A stretch of DNA of 64,000 bases from Niabella pedocola (GTDB lineage Bacteria > Bacteroidota > Bacteroidia > Chitinophagales > Chitinophagaceae): NCBI RefSeq assembly GCF_021044425.1, contig NZ_JAJNEC010000003.1, positions 592,117-656,116 on the forward strand. Reading direction: 5' to 3'. Within the stretch, counting starts at the first letter, position 1. The number at the start of each line of letters is the position of its first letter. This document shows positions 18,879 through 28,558 of this stretch, one piece after another. The notes below the pieces were generated by a model. That model was not told the DNA's origin. It searched no databases and worked only from the letters and a program-made list of their open reading frames with translations. The position numbers and the translations under genes are program-made.

Positions 18879-21800
18879 ATGCGCCCGTCTACTGCGTTTT
18901 TAAAAGGCCTGTGTTATTTCGTTATGCTACTGTTCCTGTGCTCCTGTGCAGGAAAAAACAAAAAGCCAAGGATACTTGTATTTAGTAAAACGGCTGGTTT
19001 TCATCATGTGTCGATTGCAAACGGAAATACCGCCCTTCAACAACTCGGCGCGGCCAATAATTTTGATGTAGATACAACAACAAACGCCGCTGTTTTTACA
19101 GATGACAGTTTAAAAAAATACGCAGCGGTTGTTTTTCTCAGTACCACCGGAGATGTACTCAACTACCGGCAGGAAGCCGCTTTTGAACGTTATATACAGG
19201 CAGGAGGCGGCTATATGGGCATTCATGCAGCTACCGACTGCGAACCGGACTGGGGATGGTATGGACGATTGGCGGGTGCTTACTTCATGGATCACCCGGG
19301 CATTACGGATAGTTTCCCCAATGTGCAGCCGGGAATATTGCTGGTAACAGACAGCACGCATATGGCTACCCGGCACCTGCCCCGTGAATGGAAAAAAACG
19401 GATGAGTTTTACAACTTTAAGAAGATGAGCAAAGACGTAAAAGTGATCCTGACCGTTGATGAAAAAAGCTACCAGGGGGGCAAGAACGGCAACCCACATC
19501 CCATTGCCTGGTACCACGAATTCGACGGAGGCCGGGCCTTTTATACCGAACTGGGGCATACACCGGAATCTTTTTCTGATTCACTATATCTGCAACATAT
19601 TTTGGGCGGTATTCAATACGCCATCGGCAATAACAAAACCCCTGATTATTCAAAGGCCACCACTCAGATGCCGCCCGATGAGGACCGGTTCTCTAAAGAA
19701 CAGCTGTCGCAGGGTACGTTTTTTGAGCCCACGGAAATGACGATCCTGCCTAACCTTGATGTATTGGTAATTCAGCGACGCGGAGAAATTATGCTGTATA
19801 AGAACCAAACGAAGAACGTGCGCCAGGTAGGCTTTTTAAACGTTTACTACAAAACGGATGTGCCGGGCGTGAATGCGGAAGAAGGAATGCTGGGCTTGCA
19901 GAAGGACCCGGATTTCGCAAAGAACAACTGGGTCTATATTTATTACAGTCCGGCCGACAGCGCGGTAAACCGGCTATCCCGGTTCACATTTAAAAATGAT
20001 ACGCTCGACGCTGCTACCGAAAAAGTGATCCTCGAAGTAAAATCGCAAAGGGATATCTGCTGCCATACCGGCGGCTCCATTGCGTTTGGTCCGGATGGAC
20101 TGTTGTATGTTTCATCCGGCGATAATTCTACGCCCTTTGACGAGCCGGGTGTCCGGTTCGTAAATAACGGTTACAGCCCCATGAATGATATCCCCGGCCA
20201 CCAGCAGTACGATGCGGGAAGATCGAGCGGCAATACCAACGACCTTCGGGGAAAGATCCTCCGGATACGAGTAAAGCCGGATGGCAGCTATGAAATTCCG
20301 GACGGCAATCTTTTTCCGAAGGGCACAGATAAAACAAGACCTGAAATTTATGTAATGGGCAACCGGAATCCCTACCGTATTTCTATAGACCAGAAGACAG
20401 GTTATTTATATTGGGGCGAAGTGGGCCCTGATGCCGGTTCCGACAATCTTAAAGAGCGGGGCCCCCGGGGTTATGACGAGGTGAACCAGGCACGCAAAGC
20501 CGGCTATTTTGGGTGGCCGCTGTTTGTGGGTAATAATTATGCGTACCGGCAATATGATTACAGCACGGGCAAAAGCGGCGATAATTTCGACCCCGAACAT
20601 CCCGTTAACCGTTCCAGGAACAATACCGGGCTCACGCAACTGCCTCCTGCCCAACCCGCATTTATCTGGTATCCTTATGCAGCCTCCCCCGATTTTCCCC
20701 AGGTAGGCTCCGGTGGCAGAAATGCCATGGCTGGCCCTGTATATTATACGGATCTGTTTCCCAAAGAGACCCGGCTCCCGGACTATTACAACGGCAAGCT
20801 CATCATTTATGATTGGATCCGCGGATGGATGAAGGCGGTTACCATGCTGCCCAATGGCGACTTCGACAAGATGGAGCCCTTTGCCAGCGCCGTTAAAGTA
20901 AACTCGCTGATCGATATGGAAGTAGGCCCAGATGGCCAGCTGTACCTGCTGGAGTACGGATCGGGCTGGTTCTCCAGGAACCCGGACGCCGGCCTGGCCC
21001 GGATCCACTACAACAGCGGTAACAGGGCCCCGGCCATCCAATCCGTTAAAATAGATAAAACAACCGGCGTACTGCCGTTCACCGTTAAAATTGCAGTAGC
21101 TGCCAAAGATCCGGATAACGACAACGTAACGTATGCCTGGACGATGGGAGACGGAACTCATAAAGAAACCGATGTACCGGAACTCTCCTATACGTATACC
21201 AAATCCGGCGACTTTAAAATAACCGTTGACGTAAAAGATAATAAAGGTGCTGCTACCAAAAGCGATGCGATAAGCATCTACGCGGGTAATGAAACACCGG
21301 TGGTAAATATTGTTATTACCGGAGGAAACCGGTCCTTTTATATGCCCGGCGTGCCGCTGCGCTACAAAATAACGGCAACTGATCCAAAAGATACCGCTGC
21401 CTTTGACCCGGCCAATCTCTTTGTATCCTCTGATTTCATTGAAGGACTTGATAAAGCCGGCGCGCCTATGGGCCATCAACAGGGTCAGGCAAGTGTCAGC
21501 GGAAAAAACATCATGTTGTCGCTGGATTGCAAAGCCTGTCATAAAGAAGCCGAAAAATCGGTTGGTCCGTCGTTTATGCAGGTAGCGGAAAAATATGGCA
21601 AAGATCCGGGTGCGGTAAACTACCTCTCGGAAAAAATAATCAATGGCGGCAGTGGGGTGTGGGGTGAAACGGCTATGTCTGCGCACCCTACGCTCACACA
21701 GGAAGATGTTCACCAGATCGTTACCTGGATCTTGTCGTTAAGCAACGGGAACGCAGTAAAAAAATCGCTGCCGGCCTCCGGCGTCATCGTGCCACCGGCT

Positions 21801-22241
21801 GATGCAAAAGCCAATCGTGCGCTGGTTTTATCTGCCAGCTATTCGGATAAAGGCGGACCCAATATCAAGTCGCTGACAGGGACCAATACCCTTTTATTAA
21901 GAAGCAATACGATTCCCTTTGGCGAAACCGAAAAAACAAAAGAGGGATGGCTCGTATTAAAACAAATGGATCTGACAGCTGTCCACTCTATGAGCATTGC
22001 CTACGACCGGCAGGAAGTTCCGGGAAAAACATCCGTGCTGGAAGTACGGCTGGATGCCGCCAACGGGCCGTTATTAGGCAGCAAGACTGTACCGGCCATT
22101 GCAAAAGAGGCAAAAGAAACTGTGGCGTCGATCCCTGTTAAAGGAACAACCGATGGACAGTTGCATACCCTGTATTTTATTTACAGAACAGAAAGCCAGA
22201 TGCATGACAATATCAAATGGGTGCAATTCAACGGGAAATAA
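18879..22241 (+). CDS. ThuA / PQQ-type sugar dehydrogenase / PKD / cytochrome c / CBM6-like lipoprotein
   Basis: A 1120-residue lipoprotein (lipobox L-C-S-C-A-G near residue 23). Domains in order: ThuA-like (about 30-245, with F-S-K-T-A-G-F-H-H and G-G-Y-M-G-I-H-A-A-T-D); six-bladed propeller of the soluble glucose/sorbosone dehydrogenase type (about 265-690, with E-E-G-M-L-G-L and E-V-G-P-D-A-G); a PKD domain (about 705-790); a cytochrome c with C-K-A-C-H at 884-888 (to about 960); and a C-terminal CBM6-like jelly roll (about 970-1120). The architecture suggests periplasmic or surface sugar oxidation with electrons passed to the attached heme. The true substrate is unknown. It is divergent from the glycosidase run. 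Confidence 0.85.
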   Translation: MRPSTAFLKGLCYFVMLLFLCSCAGKNKKPRILVFSKTAGFHHVSIANGNTALQQLGAANNFDVDTTTNAAVFTDDSLKKYAAVVFLSTTGDVLNYRQEAAFERYIQAGGGYMGIHAATDCEPDWGWYGRLAGAYFMDHPGITDSFPNVQPGILLVTDSTHMATRHLPREWKKTDEFYNFKKMSKDVKVILTVDEKSYQGGKNGNPHPIAWYHEFDGGRAFYTELGHTPESFSDSLYLQHILGGIQYAIGNNKTPDYSKATTQMPPDEDRFSKEQLSQGTFFEPTEMTILPNLDVLVIQRRGEIMLYKNQTKNVRQVGFLNVYYKTDVPGVNAEEGMLGLQKDPDFAKNNWVYIYYSPADSAVNRLSRFTFKNDTLDAATEKVILEVKSQRDICCHTGGSIAFGPDGLLYVSSGDNSTPFDEPGVRFVNNGYSPMNDIPGHQQYDAGRSSGNTNDLRGKILRIRVKPDGSYEIPDGNLFPKGTDKTRPEIYVMGNRNPYRISIDQKTGYLYWGEVGPDAGSDNLKERGPRGYDEVNQARKAGYFGWPLFVGNNYAYRQYDYSTGKSGDNFDPEHPVNRSRNNTGLTQLPPAQPAFIWYPYAASPDFPQVGSGGRNAMAGPVYYTDLFPKETRLPDYYNGKLIIYDWIRGWMKAVTMLPNGDFDKMEPFASAVKVNSLIDMEVGPDGQLYLLEYGSGWFSRNPDAGLARIHYNSGNRAPAIQSVKIDKTTGVLPFTVKIAVAAKDPDNDNVTYAWTMGDGTHKETDVPELSYTYTKSGDFKITVDVKDNKGAATKSDAISIYAGNETPVVNIVITGGNRSFYMPGVPLRYKITATDPKDTAAFDPANLFVSSDFIEGLDKAGAPMGHQQGQASVSGKNIMLSLDCKACHKEAEKSVGPSFMQVAEKYGKDPGAVNYLSEKIINGGSGVWGETAMSAHPTLTQEDVHQIVTWILSLSNGNAVKKSLPASGVIVPPADAKANRALVLSASYSDKGGPNIKSLTGTNTLLLRSNTIPFGETEKTKEGWLVLKQMDLTAVHSMSIAYDRQEVPGKTSVLEVRLDAANGPLLGSKTVPAIAKEAKETVASIPVKGTTDGQLHTLYFIYRTESQMHDNIKWVQFNGK

Positions 22242-22254
22242 TACCCTGTCGGAA

Positions 22255-22310
22255 TTTGAAGATTTGAAGATTTGAGAATTCAGATTTGAGACTTGAGAAT
22301 TGAGATCTGC
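22255..22310 (+). repeat. Short AT-rich GA-type tandem repeats after the ThuA gene
   Basis: Imperfect repetition of GATTTGA and GAGAATT/GAGACTT-like units starts 14 bases past the stop codon. It resembles, in sequence and in placement directly behind a plus-strand gene, the clean 21-bp tandem repeat at 34739-34895, suggesting one dispersed family of low-complexity elements. Confidence 0.5.
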
Positions 22311-22382
22311 TTCAAACAGGACGCGGATGCACCCTGAGCGTTAGACGTTAAACGGATCATGTCAACTGGCTTACTTCGGGGA

Positions 22383-22927
22383 GCATATCCAGATGGCCTG
22401 TTCCACCGGGGGCAGCAGCCGGGCGTTCAGTATAGAGGAAGCATCTACCCCACCCGTTTTATAGACATCCGGGTGCATACCGGTGAATCCGGGTTATCGT
22501 AATAAACGACGCAATGTATTTTTGCCCGGGGGGAAGGAAGGAACAGTTTATTTTGATATCCCGCCCATCATTGTTGGTGATGCTGCCCACAAACCACTCG
22601 CTGTTGCTTCTGCGGGCAATGGTCACATACGGGCCGATGGCGCCGTCCAGTACTTTTGCAGCATCCCCTACAGTGGGCACCCGATCAAAAAATTCCTGTT
22701 CCGGTTCATCCTGCAAATCCTCCGGCTTATCATACCGGTACATAAACTGCAGGGGACTGTAGTAGATTACGGACAATGCCATCCGGTGTCTCGAACTGGT
22801 CTTTAGCACCCGTGCATGCTGTGTTCCGGCCGGCTTCGGTTTGAGCTCCGGAAGGTGATAGTAACAAATCATATAACCGGCGGTCCCTACCAGGAGCCGT
22901 GTAAACGGTAATATGGTCCGGCTGCCT
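22383..22927 (-). pseudogene. Decayed GH97 alpha-glucosidase/alpha-galactosidase C-terminus
   Basis: On the minus strand the frame reads T-I-L-P-F-T-R-L-L-V-G, then Y-M-I-C-Y-Y-H-L-P-E, then M-A-L-S-V-I-Y-Y-S-P-L-Q-F-M-Y, R-V-P-T-V-G-D and S-E-W-F-V-G-S-I-T-N-N-D-G-R, which is the conserved C-terminal third of GH97. The frame is lost after Y-I-A-S; a one-base shift recovers Y-D-N-P-D-S-P-V-C-T-R-M, and another recovers D-A-S-S-I-L-N-A-R-L-L-P-P-V-E-Q-A-I-W. The N-terminal two thirds, including the catalytic region, are absent. This is the wreck of an enzyme at the downstream end of utilization locus 1. Confidence 0.85.
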
Positions 22928-23279
22928 TCCTATGATCAGGTCCTTTTATCAGGATCGGGCCCCATCTTTAGTTCCGGCGTTCCCCTCGGCGCATGTTATT
23001 GTTTAAAGTACTTCGTTCTGAACGGCCGCATTTTACGATGCATGACCGCCGGCCAATACCCGCCTGTTCTGCATATTGCACCGCAACCATCACTATCCAA
23101 CACAAAGATCGTATTAAAACCTTTTAAACACACCGGCTCCCGCAGGCTATAGCGCCATTGCGGCACAGATTTTTCACTGCTTCAGTGACAATCCGCCACA
23201 AAATTCACCCCGCTGCAGGTATCAAAATCTCCGTGTCCTTGCCTCTTCACAGTTTAAAGTCGCCGATACGTAATGGTCC
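22928..23279. other. Non-coding or decayed stretch beside the GH97 remnant
   Basis: About 350 bases with no intact gene. A minus-strand frame at about 23000-23165 (W-R-Y-S-L-R-E-P-V-C-L-K-G-F, through D-S-D-G-C-G-A-I-C, to a stop) stays open for some 50 codons and looks protein-like, but I could not match it to GH97 or another family. It may be a further remnant. Confidence 0.3.
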
Positions 23280-25562
23280 TTATTCATATCCTTTTGCTCT
23301 TTTCAATACAATGGGCTGCGTTTTGGTTCCCCCAATCATCTGGTAAAGGACCCAGGTATTTTTATCCTTCCCCGCTTCCAGCCTCCAGCTTTTGGCCGGA
23401 TCCGATAACTGTGCTTTTAGCCATCGCGGAAATGCATTGGCGGCACGTGCGTCTTCCCAGGTCCGGATCACGCTGAAGATCGCCTCCTTTTGCGGGCAGC
23501 TTTCCACATCTTTTTGATTTAATGTTAAACTGTAAGTAGTACCCACCCCTACCGAAATAGCCTGCACATGTTCATATTGTTCCACCGTAGAATTCTTCTT
23601 GACCGGAAAATTGCCGCCCATGCCCACCGGGAAAAAGTTGCTATAGGTTACATCCCGGAGATCCTTACCCTGGCTGGTCGTACTGCCCCATTCCCGCGTT
23701 TCGGCATCATACAGATTTTTACCACCACCCACATTCCAGATGCTTTGGTAATGCCAGGATCCTTCGGATAAGGTAGCCCCTGTAAAGCGGATATACGGCA
23801 CCCCGGTAGCTGCAGCCCTTTCAAACATCTTGCGGAAAAAACGTTTGGCTCCGTAATAACCATGCCCGGTGTTAAACAAAAACTCCTGCCCGTCGAAATC
23901 ATAATAGGCGATCCCGTTGATGTTGCAAACGTCTGCAAAGTGTTTTGCGATCTCGTCCTGCAACTCCATATTGGGAATAACGCCGTCGTACCCATAATTT
24001 ACCGTTACCTGCAGCTTATAAAGCGTATCCCCTGCCGGATGTGCCGCAGGTGTGGTTTTCCAGTAACCGCGTTTTACGTGCAGCAACCGGTATGGCGGCT
24101 TGTCTGATACGCCCATATAATGGATCAGTTCCTTGCCGATCTTTATCATATTTAGATTTTCGCAATGCCCTTCCCAACTGGCAATCTCCTCAAGATACCG
24201 CGGATCATCCACTATGATGATCGTATCCGTAGCACTGATGCTTTTGGCAAGCAACCTTTTTTGCTGGTAGCAAAGACTGTCACTGGGCACCGGGCTGGCA
24301 TCCAGGGTACCCGGGGCCAGGGCATTGGTGATGGGCGTTCTGCCGATAAGGATCCCCTGCTTCGCGGCAAGCGCAGAAAAGGCCTTGTGCGATAAATTGC
24401 CCGCAGTCATTTTTATCGGCGTACGTTCAAAATTCAATCCATCGATATATCCTTTATTTCCCCGGTTGGCCCGTAAAAATCCCTGGTCGTATAAACTGAT
24501 CGCCTTAAAGCCAAGCCGGCTTGTATAGGCGATGATGCTGTCGTTGAGATTTCCGGCGGTGAGGGCATCCGGTACAAATGCAGCGGGATCCTTGATCCAT
24601 TTTCCGTTGATGGTCGGATAGGGCAACTTTTCTGCCAACACAATGTTCCGGATCACGTCCATCAATGCCGTACTATCCGGGCTTCCCCATAAGGCTACCG
24701 AAGATCCTATATAATCCACGCCCGGTAGGGGCTGCACATCGATATGATTGGGAATATTTGCCGCCATATGCGGGATCAGCGAAAAAAACACTTCCCTTCT
24801 CTTCGAACGGTCCCGCGACTGGTAGGAGATCGAGATCCGCCCGGCCTTGTCCACCTGGGCCGCGTCACCGTACAGGATCCGGTACCAGGGTTCTTTATGC
24901 GCATAGAAGGCCACATCGCTGATGCCATTGCCGCCTAAACTAAATACCTGCCCCTCATGCAGGCTATCCGGCAGCGGAAAACGGCGGGCATCGGGTGTGT
25001 GGATAATGTATTGAAACGGTGCTGCGTCTCCAACGGTAGTGGCCTGGCCTCCCAGGGTATTGTCATTTAGGGCCAGCATACCAATCGCATAATTGATCCT
25101 TGCGCTGGTATCGCGCGCTACCCCAATGATCTCTCCCATAAGATTGGTGATATTGGTATGGTACGATCCCCACTGGATGGCTTCGATTGTTTCGCGCTTT
25201 GTGAGCGACTGCAATTGCAGCCTTAAATATTTTTTCTTCGGGGCGATAAGAATACGCGCTACCGATCCGTTGCTATAAGTGAGCGTTAATAATTTTTCTG
25301 CTGCCTTATAAGAAGCGTTTACCGGCTCATAATAAACCTGCTTCGCACCATCGTACAGCCGCATCAGCGGCGAAGGCCGGTCTGCCGGACTAAATTCGCG
25401 GTTCGGCTGCACTGTAATATTCTTCATACTGGTGATAAAGCCGTTATTGCTGACGTGGATTTTAAAATAATCTGTTTTAAAATCCCATTGAGCCCGGAGT
25501 TGCACGGTGGCCAGTACCAGCGCCCCGGAAAGCAGCAGGCTCATTAAATAGCTTCGATTCAT
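23280..25562 (-). CDS. Secreted large protein, probable TIM-barrel glycosidase, family not recognised (paralogue 1)
   Basis: A 760-residue protein with a signal peptide (ending L-R-A-Q). It shares its layout with the next gene upstream: an N-terminal beta-sandwich (about 25-260); a central barrel-like region; an inserted small beta domain with I-G-K-E-L-I-H-Y, an R-G-Y-W turn and H-P-A-G-D-T-L-Y-K-L (about 465-520); and then N-M-E-L-Q-D-E-I-A and I-A-Y-Y-D-F-D-G-Q-E (about 535-570), where the Asp and Glu are candidate catalytic residues. I know of no family name I can defend. Its place in a SusC/SusD locus supports an extracytoplasmic role in glycan breakdown. A locus-1 motif lies 52-67 bases upstream of the start. 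Confidence 0.65.
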   Translation of the reverse strand: MNRSYLMSLLLSGALVLATVQLRAQWDFKTDYFKIHVSNNGFITSMKNITVQPNREFSPADRPSPLMRLYDGAKQVYYEPVNASYKAAEKLLTLTYSNGSVARILIAPKKKYLRLQLQSLTKRETIEAIQWGSYHTNITNLMGEIIGVARDTSARINYAIGMLALNDNTLGGQATTVGDAAPFQYIIHTPDARRFPLPDSLHEGQVFSLGGNGISDVAFYAHKEPWYRILYGDAAQVDKAGRISISYQSRDRSKRREVFFSLIPHMAANIPNHIDVQPLPGVDYIGSSVALWGSPDSTALMDVIRNIVLAEKLPYPTINGKWIKDPAAFVPDALTAGNLNDSIIAYTSRLGFKAISLYDQGFLRANRGNKGYIDGLNFERTPIKMTAGNLSHKAFSALAAKQGILIGRTPITNALAPGTLDASPVPSDSLCYQQKRLLAKSISATDTIIIVDDPRYLEEIASWEGHCENLNMIKIGKELIHYMGVSDKPPYRLLHVKRGYWKTTPAAHPAGDTLYKLQVTVNYGYDGVIPNMELQDEIAKHFADVCNINGIAYYDFDGQEFLFNTGHGYYGAKRFFRKMFERAAATGVPYIRFTGATLSEGSWHYQSIWNVGGGKNLYDAETREWGSTTSQGKDLRDVTYSNFFPVGMGGNFPVKKNSTVEQYEHVQAISVGVGTTYSLTLNQKDVESCPQKEAIFSVIRTWEDARAANAFPRWLKAQLSDPAKSWRLEAGKDKNTWVLYQMIGGTKTQPIVLKRAKGYE

Positions 25563-25613
25563 TTTATATAATTATCTTTCTATCATAAAGATTCAAAAAA
25601 AGCAACAGTACCA

Positions 25614-25629
25614 CAACAGCAAATTTGAC
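25614..25629 (-). promoter_or_regulatory. Locus-1 promoter motif, copy 3
   Basis: Plus-strand CAACAGCAAATTTGAC matches the copy upstream of SusC (33616-33631) at 13 of 16 positions and has the same orientation relative to the downstream minus-strand gene (start at 25562). A T-rich -7-like octamer (TTTTTTTG on the minus strand, 25594-25601) follows after 12 bases. Confidence 0.4.
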
Positions 25630-25744
25630 AAAACTCAATACTTTTTTTGCAATACAACAGTTACCTGGCTGGCATCTACATTATTTAGCAGTTAAGGTTT
25701 CCTTAAGGCGCAGCATGCGGTATGCGCCCATTGGAAACAGCCTT

Positions 25745-28150
25745 TTAAGGAACACTTATTTTTTCAGGACTGCGCCTGGTTTGATACCGCACGACAACAT
25801 CCGGGCGGCTGTCACCATTTACTTCACAGGAAAAAGATACTCCCGCTGCCCCTTTGGGCAACAGTGCTTTTCCCTGAACATTGAGTACCGACAGCACATT
25901 ATAATTCTGGTCTGTTAATGTTGCCATCCCTTGGTGATCCAGCAGGATATACTGGTTGGCCTGCAGCTTTCCTTCGATCTTTATAACGCCCAACGAGGTC
26001 GTAAAGGAAGGATTGGCAATGATTCCGTCTCCCTCCACTTTTATCCGGAGCGCATAGGTTCCCTCCTCCGGACTTTGCCAGGACCAGTCGGCGCCTCCCG
26101 GTTGTCCCGGCTGCATCTCCGATAAATTGCAACGGAACCGGTCGGAGATAAACAACGGATATAAAAGAAAATCCTTCTCCGATTGCTTTTCGAGGTGCCA
26201 TTCGGTTTCGGGATCTTTCAGCCGGTTCTTCTGATCTTCGGTAAATACATTGGCATAACGCAATTCGTCCCAGTTTTTCATGGCCTCCAGTAATGTATTA
26301 ATCTGGCCATGATTCTTTAATGTTTTCATGTTGATGCTCATGGCATATCCGGCATCAAAACCTGCAGACTCCGATAAGGCCCATTCGAGGTCTTCAAGGG
26401 AGGTAGCCTCAAAGTTGCGCTCGGCCAAACGCACCAGGAACCATCCCAGCATCCGCGGAAATAAATTTCTTCTGAAATAATCCTGGTTCTTTATCCGGCT
26501 GGCCACCTGGCCTTTGCGCATTTCCTCACCCCAGGGCTCACCCCAGTTCATCCGCGTATGAATATGCCAGAGATAATGATCCAGGCGGCTGGCATCGTTA
26601 ATAAGATCGGTCTTGTTCTGAAGCCGGTTATAGTATTCCGTTACAAACCTTGCTGTGGCATAATAATCCTGCCCGGTATACATACAGCCTTCCAGCCCGT
26701 CGAAAGAGATCTGCTTTAATCCTGTTTTATTAAAGATATCTGCCAGGCGATGCGAGAAGCTGTCCTGCAACTCCAGGTCGGGAAACAGGGTACGGTAAGG
26801 ATAATCCCATAATTTATAAAGCGGCTCGCTTTTTTCATGGGCGGCTTTCTGCGTTCCGAATGCGCCCCTGGTACAGCCGGTAAGCGTTACGCGGTCGCCA
26901 CTTTTTTCCGCCTTACCATAAGTGATCAGCTCATTACCGATCTGCAGGGCGTTTAATGTAAGGGGTACATGAAACAGGTCGGAAGCCACTACGTCAAAAG
27001 CAGTTTGAGCATCATCGATGTTACCCGTAAGATTTAAGCGGCCCTGTTTCAATAGATTTTTAGCAGGAACCGGTGCTACATATGCATCATTAGTTGTTAA
27101 AAAATTGGACAGGGTATGCACACCGATCTTTATGTCTTTTTTTGAAGCGCGTTCTGCCAGGCTTTTCATACCTGCATCACCACCTTTTGTTAATGAAGGG
27201 TTCCATTCAAAATGCCCCCAGGTTTTAAACGGATCCGGGTGATAGATGGTTTTAAAACCGGCAAGCTGCGTTTTTTCCAGTGCAAAGTCGATGTTCTCCT
27301 CCGAAAAATTGGTAATCAGATAAGAGCGCATCGCCCCTCTCGACACCTTACCCCAGGCGCCTTCGATCAACGGATGCGGCAGCCCCTGTTCGGTTTCCAC
27401 CTTTCCGATCCGGTCCAATATCCGGCTGCGCAGATCGCCGAACACCGCGATCTTTGCTCCTGCGATCGCACCCTCCACACCATTTACCGGAAGCACCAGT
27501 GCGTTTTCAACCTGGTTCACTTTGCGGTACTCCTGCATTGAGCGGTTCCGGGCCGACAACTGGAACACGGCGCCTTCCTTTGTATCGGCTGCTGCAAAAT
27601 GATAATAAGGGGTACTCGAAACAGAAAGATCGGTTTGACGACCCGCATAATTAAACAGGGCGCCATAAGCTGTTGCATATTCCTGCGGAATTCCGCCATT
27701 GGTTTTTATATTCAGTGCCTGCATGGCAAAGGCAATATTACCGTCCTGGACCACGCCTACTACCTCACCCACCACTTCATGAACGGATAGTTTTAGCGGC
27801 CCAAACACCACGGCTTTATAGTCGCCGCTGATTTTACGGATCTCGTACGTAATGGCCTGCTGCTGCTGGTTCACCAACAACTCTATCACCTGGTTGTCGT
27901 CCATTGTGAGCAAAAACTTATTCCCGTTTACCTTCAAGGCTTTGGGAAGCAGGATCTGCCCGTTCTTTACTGCGGAAACCAGCGGATAGGTGCCCTCCGC
28001 GATCAGTTCCTGTTCATTTACTTTTACAGACGTATAAAAGCCTTTGTCGTTAATAATAACGCGGGTTGCGCTGGTCTTTAGTTCAACAGCCATGAGGCAG
28101 CTGCTGTAAAGCAGCAGCGCAAAACAAACAACCCATTTTTGATAATTCAT
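25745..28150 (-). CDS. Secreted large protein, probable TIM-barrel glycosidase, family not recognised (paralogue 2)
   Basis: An 801-residue protein with a signal peptide (ending C-L-M-A). It is a diverged relative of the 23280-25562 product: matching blocks are E-V-V-G-E-V-V-G-V (compare L-M-G-E-I-I-G-V), Q-I-G-N-E-L-I-T-Y with a C-T-R-G-A-F-G-T turn, L-Y-K-L, then D-L-E-L-Q-D-S-F-S and I-S-F-D-G-L-E-G, whose Asp and Glu line up with D-F-D-G-Q-E of the other. The last 140 or so residues are beta-rich and extra relative to paralogue 1. Substrate and reaction unknown. It lies between SusD and paralogue 1, so it is very likely part of the same utilization locus. Confidence 0.65.
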   Translation of the reverse strand: MNYQKWVVCFALLLYSSCLMAVELKTSATRVIINDKGFYTSVKVNEQELIAEGTYPLVSAVKNGQILLPKALKVNGNKFLLTMDDNQVIELLVNQQQQAITYEIRKISGDYKAVVFGPLKLSVHEVVGEVVGVVQDGNIAFAMQALNIKTNGGIPQEYATAYGALFNYAGRQTDLSVSSTPYYHFAAADTKEGAVFQLSARNRSMQEYRKVNQVENALVLPVNGVEGAIAGAKIAVFGDLRSRILDRIGKVETEQGLPHPLIEGAWGKVSRGAMRSYLITNFSEENIDFALEKTQLAGFKTIYHPDPFKTWGHFEWNPSLTKGGDAGMKSLAERASKKDIKIGVHTLSNFLTTNDAYVAPVPAKNLLKQGRLNLTGNIDDAQTAFDVVASDLFHVPLTLNALQIGNELITYGKAEKSGDRVTLTGCTRGAFGTQKAAHEKSEPLYKLWDYPYRTLFPDLELQDSFSHRLADIFNKTGLKQISFDGLEGCMYTGQDYYATARFVTEYYNRLQNKTDLINDASRLDHYLWHIHTRMNWGEPWGEEMRKGQVASRIKNQDYFRRNLFPRMLGWFLVRLAERNFEATSLEDLEWALSESAGFDAGYAMSINMKTLKNHGQINTLLEAMKNWDELRYANVFTEDQKNRLKDPETEWHLEKQSEKDFLLYPLFISDRFRCNLSEMQPGQPGGADWSWQSPEEGTYALRIKVEGDGIIANPSFTTSLGVIKIEGKLQANQYILLDHQGMATLTDQNYNVLSVLNVQGKALLPKGAAGVSFSCEVNGDSRPDVVVRYQTRRSPEKISVP

Positions 28151-28558
28151 ATTCCTGTATTTATGTTATACCTACAACTCCGGTTGACACGTTATCCCGT
28201 TTCAATGATGCGTAATAACGGGGAAAGCCGTCCTTTGCAGACAGCTTTTTCCCGGTACCAGGGGCTTGAGACCGGACGGTATATTTTAGTACGTCTTCAA
28301 TTCATATTCTCCCAAAGCCATCATTTAAACCCGGCCCGAAACGCACCGCAAGCTTTACTGTTATAAAGATTATACAAAAATGGCAAATCAACTACCACTG
28401 TATTGACCATAATACGTACTTTTTTATCAAAAACGGGGCGCTGCAAAGCAACGGCCCCGGTGTACTGCTAACAGATTGCTATGTGCCTTAACTTCAATGA
28501 TCGTCTTTTACAACACCGGTACCTGAGTGCGCCTGACCGGATGTAATACACAGCGCAC
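28151..28558. other. 408-base intergenic region in utilization locus 1
   Basis: The gap between SusD and the unrecognised enzyme (both minus strand). It holds the locus-1 promoter motif at 28392-28407 with a -7-like CATTTTTG at 28375-28382, which suggests that the two enzyme genes have their own regulated promoter. The leader would be about 220 bases long. No gene or stable hairpin was recognised in the rest. Confidence 0.4.
28392..28407 (-). promoter_or_regulatory. Locus-1 promoter motif, copy 2
   Basis: Plus-strand CTACCACTGTATTGAC agrees with the SusC copy CTACAGCAGAATTGAC at 12 of 16 positions, including the outer CTAC and ATTGAC blocks. On the minus strand CATTTTTG (28375-28382) follows after exactly 9 bases, the same spacing as at SusC. 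Confidence 0.42.

Noticed and set aside
20406..21713. A 435-codon minus-strand ORF
   Set aside because: It is antisense to the well-supported ThuA/dehydrogenase gene and shows no recognisable domain; GC-rich third positions keep such frames open.
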